From contig NZ_BNEB01000002.1 in the NCBI RefSeq assembly GCF_016860545.1, positions 496,001-560,000 on the forward strand: a DNA stretch of 64,000 nt, in the 5' to 3' direction. Of the stretch, positions 33,729-42,866 are shown in pieces. The DNA is from Streptomyces asoensis. Its GTDB lineage: Bacteria > Actinomycetota > Actinomycetes > Streptomycetales > Streptomycetaceae. Below the pieces are notes generated by a model. The model was not told the DNA's origin, did no database searches, and was given only the letters and a program-made list of their open reading frames with translations. Position 1 is the first letter of the stretch. Each line of letters begins with the position of its first letter. The position numbers and the translations under genes were made by a program.

Positions 33729-36250
33729 TGCGGGTCCCGCTTTCCTGGCTGCGGGAGTACGTCGACCTGCCGGCCACCGAGACCGGTCGTGACGTGCAGG
33801 CCAAGCTGGTGTCGGCCGGCCTCGAGGTCGAGACCGTCGAGCAGCTCGGCGCCGGCCTCAAGGGCCCGCTGGTCGTGGGTCAGGTCCTGACCATCGAGGA
33901 GCTGGAGGGCTTCAAGAAGCCGATCCGGTTCTGCACCGTCGACGTCGGCACCGCCAACGGCACCGGTGAGCCCCAGGAGATCGTCTGCGGCGCCCGCAAC
34001 TTCGCCGTCGGCGACAAGGTCGTCGTGGTCCTCCCGGGCGCCGTCCTGCCCGGTGACTTCGCGATCGCCGCGCGCAAGACGTACGGCAAGACCTCCCACG
34101 GCATGATCTGCTCCGGCGACGAGCTGGGCATGGGCGACGACGGCAGCCACGGCATCATCGTGCTGCCGCCGGAGACCGAGGTCGGCAAGGACGCCATCGA
34201 GCTCCTCGAACTGGTCGACGAGGTCCTCGACATCGCCGTCACCGCCAACCGCGGCGACTGCCTGTCCATCCGCGGTGTCGCCCGCGAGGCCGCCATCGCC
34301 TACGGCCTGGCGCTGCGCGACCCGGCGCTGATCGACGTACCGGCGCCGAACGCCTTCGGCTACCCGGTGCAGGTCTCCGAGCCGATGGGCTGCGACCGCT
34401 TCACCGCGCGCACCGTCAGCGGTCTCACGCCCGAGGCGCGCTCGCCGATCTGGCTGAAGCGCCGCCTCCAGAAGGTCGGCATGCGCCCGATCTCGCTCGC
34501 CGTCGACATCACCAACTACGTGATGATGGAGCTCGGCCAGCCGCTGCACGCCTATGACCGTTCGCTGGTGCAGGGCACCATCGGGGTGCGCCGTGCCGGT
34601 GAGGGCGAGCGGATCGTCACCCTCGACGGGGTGACGCGCGAGCTGCACGCCGAGGACCTGGTGATCACCGACGACCGCGGCCCCATCGGCCTCGCGGGTG
34701 TCATGGGCGGCGCCGACACCGAGATCGCCGACCACGACGCCGCCGAGAACGGGGGTGCCTCCACGACCGACGTCGTCATCGAGGCGGCCCACTTCGACGC
34801 CGTGTCGATCGCGCGCACGGCCCGCCGGCACAAGCTGTCCTCCGAGGCGTCCCGGCGCTTCGAGCGCGGTGTCGACCCGCAGGCCGCCGCGGCCGCCGCC
34901 CAGCGCACGGTCGACCTGCTGGTGCTGCTCGCGGGCGGTACGGCCGACGCGGGCGTCACGGAGATCATCGCCCCGTCCGCCCCGCACACGATCAGCGTCC
35001 CGGCGGACCACCCGGACAAGGTCGCGGGTGTCGTGTACGGCCGCGAGACCGTCGTCCGCCGGCTCCAGGAGATCGGCTGCGACGTCTACGGGCAGGACGA
35101 GCTGATCGTCACCGTCCCGTCGTGGCGGCCCGACCTCGCCGAGGCCAACGACCTGGCGGAGGAGGTCATCCGGCTGGAGGGCTACGAGAACCTGCCCTCC
35201 ACGCTGCCCAAGCCGCCTTCCGGCCGCGGGCTCACCCACCGTCAGCGGCTGCACCGCAGGGTCGGCCGCGTCCTCGCCGGGGCCGGCTACGTCGAGGCGC
35301 CGAACTACCCGTTCATCGGCGAGCAGGTCTTCGACCAGCTCGGTCTGGACGCGGACGACCCGGCCCGCCGTGTCGTGAAGCTCACCAACCCGCTCAACGA
35401 CGAGGAGCCCGCGCTCCGTACGTCGCTGCTGCCGGGGCTGCTGGCCGCCCTGCGGCGCAACGACGGCCGCGGGTCGCACGACCTGGCGCTCTTCGAGACC
35501 GGGCTGGTGTTCCTGCCGCACGAGGAGCAGCGCGTCGCAGGGCACCTGCCCGTCGACCGCCGCCCCACCGACGAGGAACTCGCTTCGCTGGACGCCGTGC
35601 TCCCCGCGCAGCCGCGCCATGTCGCCGTCGTCCTCGCGGGCGCCCGCGAGCAGGCTGGCTGGTGGGGCAAGGGCCGTCCGGCCGACTGGGCCGACGCGGT
35701 CGAGGCGGCGCGGTCCGTCGCCCGGGAGGCCGGTGCCGAACTGACCGTCCGCGGCGGGCAGTACGGTCCGTGGCACCCGGGCCGGTGCGCCGAGCTGGTG
35801 GTCGTCGTCGACGGCGCCGAGCGCGTCGTCGGCCACGCCGGTGAGCTGCACCCGCGGGTGCTGAAGGCGCTCGGGCTGCCTTCGCGCACCTCCGCGATGG
35901 AGCTGGACCTGGATGTCCTGGAGCAGGTCGGCGACGACACGCCCCAGGCGCCGGGCATCTCGGCGTTCCCGGTCGCCACGCAGGACGTCGCGCTCGTCGT
36001 CGACGCGTTCGTGCCGCACGCCGAGGTCGAGGCCGCGCTGCGCGAGGGTGCCGGTGAACTGCTGGAGGGCATCCGGCTGTTCGACGTGTACGAGAACGCC
36101 GAGCAGCTCGGTGACGGGCGCAAGTCGCTCGCGTACGCGCTGCGCTTCCGGGCGGGCGACCGGACGCTGACGGTCGACGAGGCGTCGGCGGCGCGGGACG
36201 CGGCGGTCGCCCTGGCGGGCGAGCGTACGGGAGCGGTGCTGCGCGGCTGA
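33728..36250 (+). CDS. pheT: Phenylalanyl-tRNA synthetase beta subunit
   Basis: An 840-residue subunit with the expected domain order: tRNA-binding OB domain at ~40-150 ([25 protein letters not shown]), B3/B4 editing domain at ~215-385, B5 domain near 400-475, class II-like core at ~480-700 and the C-terminal FDX-ACB anticodon domain ([19 protein letters not shown]). It recognises tRNA-Phe and clears mis-charged Tyr. It overlaps pheS by TGATG and ends before the repeat array. Confidence 0.96.
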
Positions 36251-36353
36251 TGCAGGGCGCGGCCCCACGCACCTTCGCGTGCGGGCCGCGCACTTCCCTG
36301 CGGGGCACTTGAGGGGGATGCGCCAGGCCGGCCACGTCCCGCCGCACCCGTTC

Positions 36354-36630
36354 GCGCAGTTCCCCGCGCCCCTGAGGGGGTGGGTCCGGCCGTCCGCGTT
36401 TTGCCTGCGGGTCCGCTGTGGCTGTTCGCGCAGTTCCCCGCGCCCCTGAGGGGTCACCCTGCCCCCGTCGAGAGCGCCCCTCAGGGGCGCGAGGAACTGC
36501 GCGATCAACCCCCGCGTACGCGCGCATGAAGTCCGGGCGGCAGGCCCACCCTCCCCAGGGGCGCGGGGAACTGCGCGTACTTGAAGTCGGGGCGGCAGGC
36601 CCACCCCGTCAGGGGCGCGGGGAACTGCGC
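36354..36630. repeat. Cluster of five dispersed 21-bp repeats
   Basis: Copies on the plus strand are at 36354-36374 and 36428-36448; inverted copies are at 36482-36502 (one mismatch), 36556-36576 and 36610-36630. Spacing is 54-74 bp start to start. Oppositely oriented copies can pair into long hairpins, so the cluster could act as a terminator or RNA stabiliser for pheST. Confidence 0.85.
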
Positions 36631-36808
36631 GAAAGGCAGGGGGGATACCCACCCGCACAGGGCACCCGCCGAACCCGCGGAGCGAAACGCCGGGCCGTCG
36701 TTCTTGAGGGGGAGCCGACGGCCCGGCGGACCTCTCGCGAGGCATTCCAGTCAAGCCCCCGCGAACACTGCGCGACAGCGCGCGCACGCTACGGATGCGC
36801 GTACTCCG

Positions 36809-36842
36809 TTCACACCCCGTGTGAAGACGCACCCACTACGCT
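36809..36842 (+). promoter_or_regulatory. Palindrome overlapping promoter of TPR regulator
   Basis: TTCACAC-CCC-GTGTGAA is a perfect inverted repeat (36809-36825). A TACGCT -10-like box follows at 36837-36842, so the palindrome covers the -35 region. This layout suggests repression, possibly autoregulation. Confidence 0.5.
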
Positions 36843-36871
36843 GACCGGGACCGAGGTACCGGGGGGCACCC

Positions 36872-38212
36872 ATGCAGCCCAACACTCTGCTCGACGCGAT
36901 CCTGGACGAGGCGGGCGTGTCGCATGCCGGCCTCGCCGCCCACGTCAACCAGGCAGGCCGGGCCCGCGGACTCGCGCTGCGCTACGAGCACACGGCGGTG
37001 GCCAGATGGCTCAAGGGCCAGCGCCCCCGGGGCCAGGTGCCCGACCTGATCTGCGAGGTGCTCGCCGCGCGACTGCACCGGCCGGTCACCCTCGACGACA
37101 TCGGTCTCGGCGTACCGGGCGAGCCGTCCGCCCCGCACGGCACCTCGCTCTCCGGCTTCGTCGAGCGGGCAACCGCCTTGTGGCGTTCCGACGAGCAGCA
37201 GCGCCCGCACCTCCTCGGAGCCCCCGCCGTCACCGGCACGCCGGCCGTGATGCCGGTGTGGGAGTGGGAGAACCCGCCCGAGGACGTGGACGTCTCCCGC
37301 GGCGGCCGGCACCGCGTCACCCCGTCCGACATAGAGATGCTGCGGGCCGCCCGCGCCCACTACGAGCAGCTGTACCGCAAGGCCGGCGGCATCGCGACCC
37401 GCAGCCGTATCGTCGGCTTCCTCAACGCGGAGGCGGCGCCGCTGCTGCGCGGCAGCTACACCGACGAGACGGGACGTCAACTGCACCGCGCCACAGGCGG
37501 GTTGGTCGCGGTCGCCGGAATCTGCGCGTACGACTCGGACGCGCACGGCCTGGCGCAGCGCTACTTCCACCAGGCGCTCAGGCTGGCGAAGGCCAGCGGC
37601 GACCGGGGACTTGGCGCCTACGTCATCGCGCTGCTCGTCAACCAGTCGCTGTTCATGCGGGAGTACCGGCAGGCCGTCGCCTTCGCGGAGGCCGCGCTCC
37701 GGGCGGCGGGCCGGCACATCACCCCCGCGCTCTCCTCGGATCTGTACGCGATGCAGGCCAAGGCGTACGCCCACCTCGGTGACGGTACGAGCGCCCTGTC
37801 GTGCATCCGGCGTGCCGAGACCGCCGCCGACCGCATCCGGCCCGGACGGGAGCCCGACGAGACCGGCTATGTCCAGCCGGGCCTGGTCAACGTCCAGGTG
37901 GCGGAGGCGCTGCTCAGTCTCGGCGACCTGACCGCCGCCGCCGAGCACGCCGCCGCCGCCGTCGGCACCCCGGCGCACGACCGGGGCCGCGTCCACCGGC
38001 TCGCCATGCTGAGCACGATCGAACTGCGCCAGGGCAACACCGACAAGGCGGTGGTCACCGCGGTGCAGATGGCCGAACAGGCCCGGGGCATGGAGTCGCA
38101 GCGCCTGCGCGACAGACTCCGGGCCGTGCGCGAGCACCTGGTGCGCAGCGACTGCGCGGGCACGGCCGAGGCCGCCGAACTCATCGACGGGGCCCTGCGC
38201 GTACCGCTGTAG
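36872..38212 (+). CDS. TPR-containing regulatory protein with N-terminal HTH-like segment
   Basis: A 446-residue protein. The first ~75 residues resemble an XRE-like HTH (LLDAILDEAGVSHAGLAAHVNQ... AVARWLKGQRP). A proline-rich connector follows, then helical repeats from ~150 to the end of TPR type (ARRYFHQAL-like, AKAYAHLGDGTSALSCIRRAE, LGDLTAAAEHAAAAV). Streptomyces has many such proteins, including the development regulator NsdA; that similarity in layout is from memory and does not give function. ATG 36872 follows GGGGGG. A perfect palindrome lies 46 bp ahead. Confidence 0.75.
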   Translation: MQPNTLLDAILDEAGVSHAGLAAHVNQAGRARGLALRYEHTAVARWLKGQRPRGQVPDLICEVLAARLHRPVTLDDIGLGVPGEPSAPHGTSLSGFVERATALWRSDEQQRPHLLGAPAVTGTPAVMPVWEWENPPEDVDVSRGGRHRVTPSDIEMLRAARAHYEQLYRKAGGIATRSRIVGFLNAEAAPLLRGSYTDETGRQLHRATGGLVAVAGICAYDSDAHGLAQRYFHQALRLAKASGDRGLGAYVIALLVNQSLFMREYRQAVAFAEAALRAAGRHITPALSSDLYAMQAKAYAHLGDGTSALSCIRRAETAADRIRPGREPDETGYVQPGLVNVQVAEALLSLGDLTAAAEHAAAAVGTPAHDRGRVHRLAMLSTIELRQGNTDKAVVTAVQMAEQARGMESQRLRDRLRAVREHLVRSDCAGTAEAAELIDGALRVPL

Positions 38213-38320
38213 CCGGTCCGGCCGGCTGTCCGGCCACCGCACCGAGAACCGGCCGCCGGGCCGACGCTGCATAGTTCCTGCTGCGATATTGCCACTCACT
38301 CGACGGAAGGTGGCAGAACC

Positions 38321-38851
38321 GTGCAGTGGACGAAACAGAACGAACAAACTGTGTATGAAAACCGCTGGTTCAGCGTCAATCTGGCAGATGTGGAGCTGCC
38401 CGACGGCCGGCACCTGGACCACTTCCTCATACGGCTGCGGCCGGTGGCGGTGGCGACGGTCGTCAACCAGGCCGACGAGGTCCTGCTGCTGTGGCGGCAC
38501 CGCTTCATCACCGACAGCTGGGGGTGGGAGCTCGCGGCGGGCGTCGTCGAGGACGGCGAGGACATCGCCCGCGCGGCCGCCAGGGAACTCGAGGAGGAGA
38601 CCGGCTGGCGGCCGGGGCCGCTGCGCCACCTGATGAGCGTGGAGCCGTCCAACGGGCTCACCGACGCCGTCCACCACATCTACTGGTCGGACGACGGCGA
38701 GTACGTGGGACACCCGGTGGACGACTTCGAATCGGACCGCCGGGAGTGGGTCCACCTCGGGCTCGTCCCCGGCATGGTGGCGAGGGGGGAGGTCCCGGCC
38801 GCCAACATGGCGGCCGCCCTGATGCTGCTGCACCACCTCAGGCTCGCCTGA
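38321..38851 (+). CDS. Nudix hydrolase
   Basis: A 176-residue Nudix protein. The box GVVEDGEDIARAAARELEEETGW matches Gx5Ex7REUxEExGU exactly, so Mg-dependent hydrolysis of a nucleoside diphosphate derivative is expected. The N-terminal beta-strand arm (VYENRWFSVNLADVELPDG) resembles ADP-ribose pyrophosphatases. GTG 38321 has GGAAGGTGG 8 bases ahead. The first ~30 codons are less GC-rich than neighbours. Exact substrate unknown. Confidence 0.9.
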   Translation: MQWTKQNEQTVYENRWFSVNLADVELPDGRHLDHFLIRLRPVAVATVVNQADEVLLLWRHRFITDSWGWELAAGVVEDGEDIARAAARELEEETGWRPGPLRHLMSVEPSNGLTDAVHHIYWSDDGEYVGHPVDDFESDRREWVHLGLVPGMVARGEVPAANMAAALMLLHHLRLA

Positions 38852-38872
38852 ACGACGGCCGCCGCACGGCCG

Positions 38873-39130
38873 CTAGTGGGCCAGCGCCTGCCAGACCGTG
38901 GCGACCAGTGCCCCCAGGGCGGTCAGGGCCGCGACCGAGGGCAACGGCCAGCGCGTGTGTTCGAGCGAGATCATGCGGGTGTTCAGCTCGTCGAGTTCCT
39001 TGGCGGTCTCCTCGGTGCGGTGCGTCAGCAGGGCGAGTCCGCCCTCGACGCGGGCGTACGCCACGTCGAGCCGACGCCGTAACTCCGCGAGTTCACCATG
39101 GACGACGGGATGCTCGGGATCGGCACTCAC
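38873..39130 (-). CDS. Small coiled-coil protein with C-terminal membrane anchor
   Basis: An 85-residue protein. Residues ~8-58 form an amphipathic coiled coil (ELAELRRRLDVAYARVEGGLALL...), and a hydrophobic helix near 63-83 ends at the C-terminus (SVAALTALGALVATVWQAL), giving a tail-anchored layout. GTG 39130 has AAAGGAG 8 bases ahead. Its family is not recognised by name; similar short proteins occur in Streptomyces. Possible roles are a membrane scaffold or adaptor. Confidence 0.75.
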   Translation of the reverse strand: MSADPEHPVVHGELAELRRRLDVAYARVEGGLALLTHRTEETAKELDELNTRMISLEHTRWPLPSVAALTALGALVATVWQALAH

Positions 39131-39259
39131 GGGTCCGCTCCTTTCCGTAGTCGTCTCACATCCCTTGCATGCACATGATGAGTGAACCCGCCCGCCCGGT
39201 CCGCAGGGAGAGTGTGCGTGCGGCATATGCGGGCCCGGGGCGCACACGGCGTGTGAACG

Positions 39260-39297
39260 CCGCGGGCCCGGCGCTCCGAGGAGTGCCGGGCCCGCGG
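39260..39297. terminator. Strong hairpin terminator downstream of the 3-hydroxybutyryl-CoA dehydrogenase gene
   Basis: CCGCGGGCCCGGC (39260-39272) pairs perfectly with GCCGGGCCCGCGG (39285-39297). Inner bases GCTC and GAGT extend the stem to about 17 pairs with a four-base loop. It has no T-tract, the common streptomycete style. Confidence 0.75.
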
Positions 39298-39315
39298 GTG
39301 GACAGGCGCGTGCGA

Positions 39316-40188
39316 TCAGTACGCGTAGAAGCCCGAGCCGGTCTTGCGGCCCAGCCGGCCCGCGTCCACCATGCGCTGGAGCAGCGGGGGAGCGGCGTAG
39401 AGGGGCTCCTTGTACTCGTCGTACATGCTCTGCGCCACCGAAGCGACGGTGTCCAGGCCGATCAGGTCGGACAGCTTCAGCGGACCCATCGGGTGGGCGC
39501 AGCCCATCTCCATGCCGTTGTCGATGTCCTCGCGGCTGGCGATGCCCGTCTCGAACATCCGGATCGCGGAGAGCAGGTAGGGGATCAGCAGGGCGTTGAC
39601 GACGAAGCCGGACCGGTCCTGGGCGCGGATCGCGTGCTTGCCCAGCACCTTCTCGGCGAAGAGCTGCGCCCGGCTGAGCGTGCCCTCGGAGGTGGTCAGC
39701 GCCGGGATCAGCTCGACGAGCTGCTGCACCGGGGCCGGGTTGAAGAAGTGGATGCCGACCACGTGGTCGGGCCGCGAGGTGGCGACCGCCAGCTTCACCA
39801 GCGGGATGGAGGAGGTGTTGGAGGCGAGGATGGCGTCCGGGCGGGTCACGACCTGGTCGAGGACCTGGAAGATCTCGGTCTTGACCTGCTCGTTCTCGAC
39901 CACCGCCTCGATCACCAGATCGCGGTCGGCGAACTCGCCGAGGTCGGTGGTGAAGCTGAGGCGCGCGAGCGCCGCGTCGCGCTCCTCCTCGGAGATCTTG
40001 CCCCGCTCGGCGGCCTTGGCCAGGGAGTTCAACAGCCGGGTACGGCCGATCTCCAGAGCCTCGCCGGTGGTCTCGGCGACCTGGACGTCCAGGCCGGCGC
40101 GGGCGCAGACCTCGGCGATGCCCGCTCCCATCTGGCCGCAGCCCACCACTCCGACCCGTGAGAGATCTCCCGCTGGGGTGCCCGTCAC
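39316..40188 (-). CDS. 3-hydroxybutyryl-CoA dehydrogenase
   Basis: A 290-residue NAD(P)-dependent dehydrogenase acting on 3-hydroxyacyl-CoA in butyryl-CoA or polyhydroxybutyrate metabolism. The Rossmann loop is VGVVGCGQMGAGIAEV; the SNTSSIPL and GIHFFNPAPVQQLVE motifs surround the catalytic His, and the C-domain has NALLIPYLLSAIRM. GTG 40188 is preceded by AAAGGGAC at 6 bases. It is followed by the long hairpin at 39260. No linked thiolase or crotonase is in the window. Confidence 0.93.
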   Translation of the reverse strand: MTGTPAGDLSRVGVVGCGQMGAGIAEVCARAGLDVQVAETTGEALEIGRTRLLNSLAKAAERGKISEEERDAALARLSFTTDLGEFADRDLVIEAVVENEQVKTEIFQVLDQVVTRPDAILASNTSSIPLVKLAVATSRPDHVVGIHFFNPAPVQQLVELIPALTTSEGTLSRAQLFAEKVLGKHAIRAQDRSGFVVNALLIPYLLSAIRMFETGIASREDIDNGMEMGCAHPMGPLKLSDLIGLDTVASVAQSMYDEYKEPLYAAPPLLQRMVDAGRLGRKTGSGFYAY

Positions 40189-40369
40189 ATCGTCCCTTTC
40201 GCCGCGCTGACTCTGATGGCAGGTGCAGGGGCGCCGGGTTCCGGCCGCCCTGCTCCGATCGTGCACGTTACTAGCAAGTATCGATGATCGATCGCCGGGG
40301 TGGAGGCATGCTGGAGCCCGAAACGATCCGTGACCGAGCGGATCCGCAGAGTGTGTGGGGATGTGTGCG

Positions 40370-41590
40370 ATGGGGCGACTGACCCGGCGGGCGTTCGCGC
40401 TGGCGGCGCTGACGGCGTTCACCACGACGGGCGCGGCGGCCGCTCCCGCGGGGGGCCGGCGGGCGGCAACCGAGATGCGGGGGATGTGGCTGGCCACGGT
40501 CGGCAACCGCGACTGGCCGTCACGGTCCGGTCTGAGCGCCGCCGCGCAGCGCGCCGAGCTGATCGACATGCTGGACCTGGCGGTGAGCCGGCGGCTCAAC
40601 ACGGTGGTCTTCCAGGTGCGGCCCACCGCCGACGCGCTGTGGCCCTCGCCGTACGAGCCGTGGTCGCAGGTCCTCACCGGCACGCAGGGCAGGTCGCCGG
40701 GGTGGGACCCGCTGGGCACGGCGGTCACCGAGGCCCACGCGCGGGGCCTGCAACTGCACGCCTGGTTCAACCCGTACCGGATCGCCACCCATGACGACCC
40801 CACGAAGCTCGTCGCCTCGCATCCGGCGCGCAGGAACCCGCAGTGGGTCGTCCCGTTCGGCGGCAGGCTCTACTACAACCCGGGTCTGCCCGAGGTCCGC
40901 GCCTTCGTGCAGGACGCGATCATGGACGCGGTGAAGAAGTACCCGCTGGACGCCGTGCACTTCGACGACTACTTCTACCCGTACCCGGTGGCCGGCCAGA
41001 CCTTCGACGACGAGGCCGCCTACGACACCTACGGCGGTGCCTTCTCCAGCCGGGCGGCCTGGCGGCGCGACAACATCGACAAGCTGGTGCTGGAGACGGC
41101 CGCCCGTATCAAGGCGGTACGGCCCACCACCCAGTTCGGGATCAGTCCGTTCGGAGTGTGGCGCAACGCCTCCACCGACTCGCGCGGCTCGGACACCCGC
41201 GCGCTCCAGTCGTACGACGACATCCACGCGGACACCCGTAAGTGGGTCCGCGAGGGCTGGCTCGACTACGTCGTCCCGCAGCTCTACTGGAACATCGGGC
41301 TGTCGGCCGCCGACTACGCCGAACTCGTGCCCTGGTGGGCCGAGGTGGCCAAGGGCAGCCGTACCCGCCTCTACATCGGCGAGGCCCTCTACCGGGCGGG
41401 CGACCCCACGCAGCCTGCGGCCTGGCAGGACCCGGCCGAACTCACCGCCCATCTGGAGCTGGCCGCGGCTCACCCCCAGGTGCGCGGGCATGTCTTCTTC
41501 GCCGCGAAGGACGTGCGCAAGGACCCGATCGGCGCGATGGCCCGGGTGGTCGCCGAGCACTACCGCGAGCCGGCCCAGGCCCCGCGCTGA
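40370..41590 (+). CDS. Secreted glycosyl hydrolase-like protein (GHL10/DUF187, DigH/YngK-like)
   Basis: About 406 residues. A twin-arginine-like signal (MGRLTRRAFALAALTAF) precedes the GHL10 TIM-barrel: MRGMWLATVGNRDWPS, HAWFNPYRI, AVHFDDYFYPYP and QLYWNIGL. E. coli DigH of this family cleaves denuded peptidoglycan glycans, so a cell-wall role is plausible. The start at ATG 40370 fits the Tat motif; ATG 40361 and GTG 40355 are alternatives. It is divergent from the dehydrogenase. Confidence 0.88.
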   Translation: MGRLTRRAFALAALTAFTTTGAAAAPAGGRRAATEMRGMWLATVGNRDWPSRSGLSAAAQRAELIDMLDLAVSRRLNTVVFQVRPTADALWPSPYEPWSQVLTGTQGRSPGWDPLGTAVTEAHARGLQLHAWFNPYRIATHDDPTKLVASHPARRNPQWVVPFGGRLYYNPGLPEVRAFVQDAIMDAVKKYPLDAVHFDDYFYPYPVAGQTFDDEAAYDTYGGAFSSRAAWRRDNIDKLVLETAARIKAVRPTTQFGISPFGVWRNASTDSRGSDTRALQSYDDIHADTRKWVREGWLDYVVPQLYWNIGLSAADYAELVPWWAEVAKGSRTRLYIGEALYRAGDPTQPAAWQDPAELTAHLELAAAHPQVRGHVFFAAKDVRKDPIGAMARVVAEHYREPAQAPR

Positions 41591-41623
41591 TCGCGTGGTC
41601 GGTCCGCTCGATCCACCGCCGTC

Positions 41624-41824
41624 CTAGCGTTGTTCCTCGGCCATGCGGTGCCGGATCTCCGTGTCCGGGCCGGGCGAGCAGAGGCCCTCGTGCCCGTCCG
41701 TGAAGCGGACGCGGTACGGGGGACTGCCTCCCTGGCCGAGTACTTCGACGATCTCGCCGACCTTGTCGTGTTGCCCGACCACCCTGCCGTGCTGGACAAG
41801 CTGGTCGCCCGTGGTTGCGCGCAT
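41624..41824 (-). CDS. DUF1918 small protein
   Basis: A 66-residue protein wholly made of a DUF1918 domain: a short SH3-like barrel with GDQLVQHGRVVGQHDKVGEIVEVLG and PPYRVRFTDGHEGLCSPGPD. Such proteins are common in Actinobacteria with unknown function. ATG 41824 has GAGGAGGC 7 bases upstream. Confidence 0.88.
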   Translation of the reverse strand: MRATTGDQLVQHGRVVGQHDKVGEIVEVLGQGGSPPYRVRFTDGHEGLCSPGPDTEIRHRMAEEQR

Positions 41825-41867
41825 CTGCGAGGCCTCCTCACCGGGTGCCGGAGCGGCGGTGCCGGCG

Positions 41868-42866
41868 CTAGCCGCGGGCCCGCTGGGTGACGGCGATGCA
41901 GACGAGCACGGCAGCAGCCGTCAGCGGGGCTGCGGGCGTGAGGCGCTCGCCCAGCAGCAGCACCGACCACACCAGTGTGAGCAGGGGCTGCGCCAACTGC
42001 AACTGGCTGGCCTTGGGAATGCCGATGGCGGCCATGCCCCGGTACCAGACGACCAGGCCGAGGAACTGCGAGCCCGCCGCCACCCACAGCAGCCCGGCGA
42101 CGCTGTGCGCGGTCAGCCGGACGGGCTCGTGGGCCAGGGCGAGTGCGGCGGCGGGCACGGTGAGCGGCAGGCAGAACACCAGGGCCCAGCCGATGACCTG
42201 CCAGCCCGGCATGACCCGGGCCAGCCGACCGCCCTCGGTGTAGCCGGCGGCGCACACCAGCAGCGCCCCGAAGAGGTACAGGTCGGCGCTGGTCAGGGCG
42301 CCGCCGCTCTGCTGCACGGTGAACGCCACCACCGCGGCGGCGCCCGCGAGGGCCGCCGCCCAGAAGGTGCGGGAGGGGCGGGTTCCCATGCGCAGGGCGG
42401 ACAGCAGCGCGGTCGTCAGCGGCAGCAGACCCACCACGACGGCGGCGTGCGCGGTGGTGGACGTCCGCAGCGCGAGCGTGGTGAGCAGGGGGAAGCCGAC
42501 GACGACACCGGCGGCCACGACGGCGAGCCCCGCCCAGTGCCGGCGGGCGGGCGGCGCGACACGCAGGACGAGCAGACAACCGCCGGCGATCAGGGCGGCC
42601 AGGACGCTGCGCACCGAGACCAGCGCCCAGGGGCCGAACCCCTCGAGGCCCCACGCCGTCGCGGGGAAGGTGAGGGAGAAGGCGACGACGCCGAGAGCCG
42701 CCAGGAGGGTGCCGAGGCCGCCCGCCCGCGAGCCGCCGCGCGCAGCGGCGTCGTCGGCGGCTTCGGCGGTCGCGCCGGAGGCGGGCCCGGAGGCGGACCC
42801 GGAGGCGGACTCCGGGGTGCTGACCGCTATCGCGGATCCGGCGATAGCGCTACTCTGTGTCTTCAT
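41868..42866 (-). CDS. EamA-family (DMT superfamily) transporter
   Basis: A 332-residue membrane protein with about ten helices in two EamA repeats (SLTFPATAWGLEGFG, LLVCAAGYTEGGRLARVMP, PKASQLQLAQPLLTLVWSVLLLGERL). An Ala/Ser-rich leader of ~45 residues precedes the first helix. Relatives export amino acids or metabolites. Its ATG (42864-42866) overlaps on the opposite strand the ATG of the MocR gene within CATG, and no ribosome site precedes it. A TACGCT -10-like box lies 5 bases upstream, inside the MocR gene, suggesting a leaderless mRNA. It is probably controlled by that regulator. Confidence 0.88.
   Translation of the reverse strand: MKTQSSAIAGSAIAVSTPESASGSASGPASGATAEAADDAAARGGSRAGGLGTLLAALGVVAFSLTFPATAWGLEGFGPWALVSVRSVLAALIAGGCLLVLRVAPPARRHWAGLAVVAAGVVVGFPLLTTLALRTSTTAHAAVVVGLLPLTTALLSALRMGTRPSRTFWAAALAGAAAVVAFTVQQSGGALTSADLYLFGALLVCAAGYTEGGRLARVMPGWQVIGWALVFCLPLTVPAAALALAHEPVRLTAHSVAGLLWVAAGSQFLGLVVWYRGMAAIGIPKASQLQLAQPLLTLVWSVLLLGERLTPAAPLTAAAVLVCIAVTQRARG
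42825..42849. promoter_or_regulatory. 25-bp palindrome, candidate MocR operator
   Basis: CGCTATCGC and GCGATAGCG are perfect 9-bp arms around a GGATCCG spacer. It lies inside the first codons of the EamA gene and directly upstream of TACTCT (42851-42856), the likely -10 box of the MocR gene. Confidence 0.6.

Larger units (their letters stand above)
36251..36871. other. Repeat-rich intergenic region after pheT
   Basis: 621 bp without a supported gene. It holds five copies of the dispersed 21-bp repeat in both orientations (36354-36630) and then the promoter/operator zone of the downstream TPR regulator. Open frames through the repeats have no conserved content. Confidence 0.8.

Noticed and set aside
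36251..36871. CRISPR array
   Set aside because: The repeats are in both orientations with irregular spacing and no cas genes; they are a dispersed intergenic repeat.
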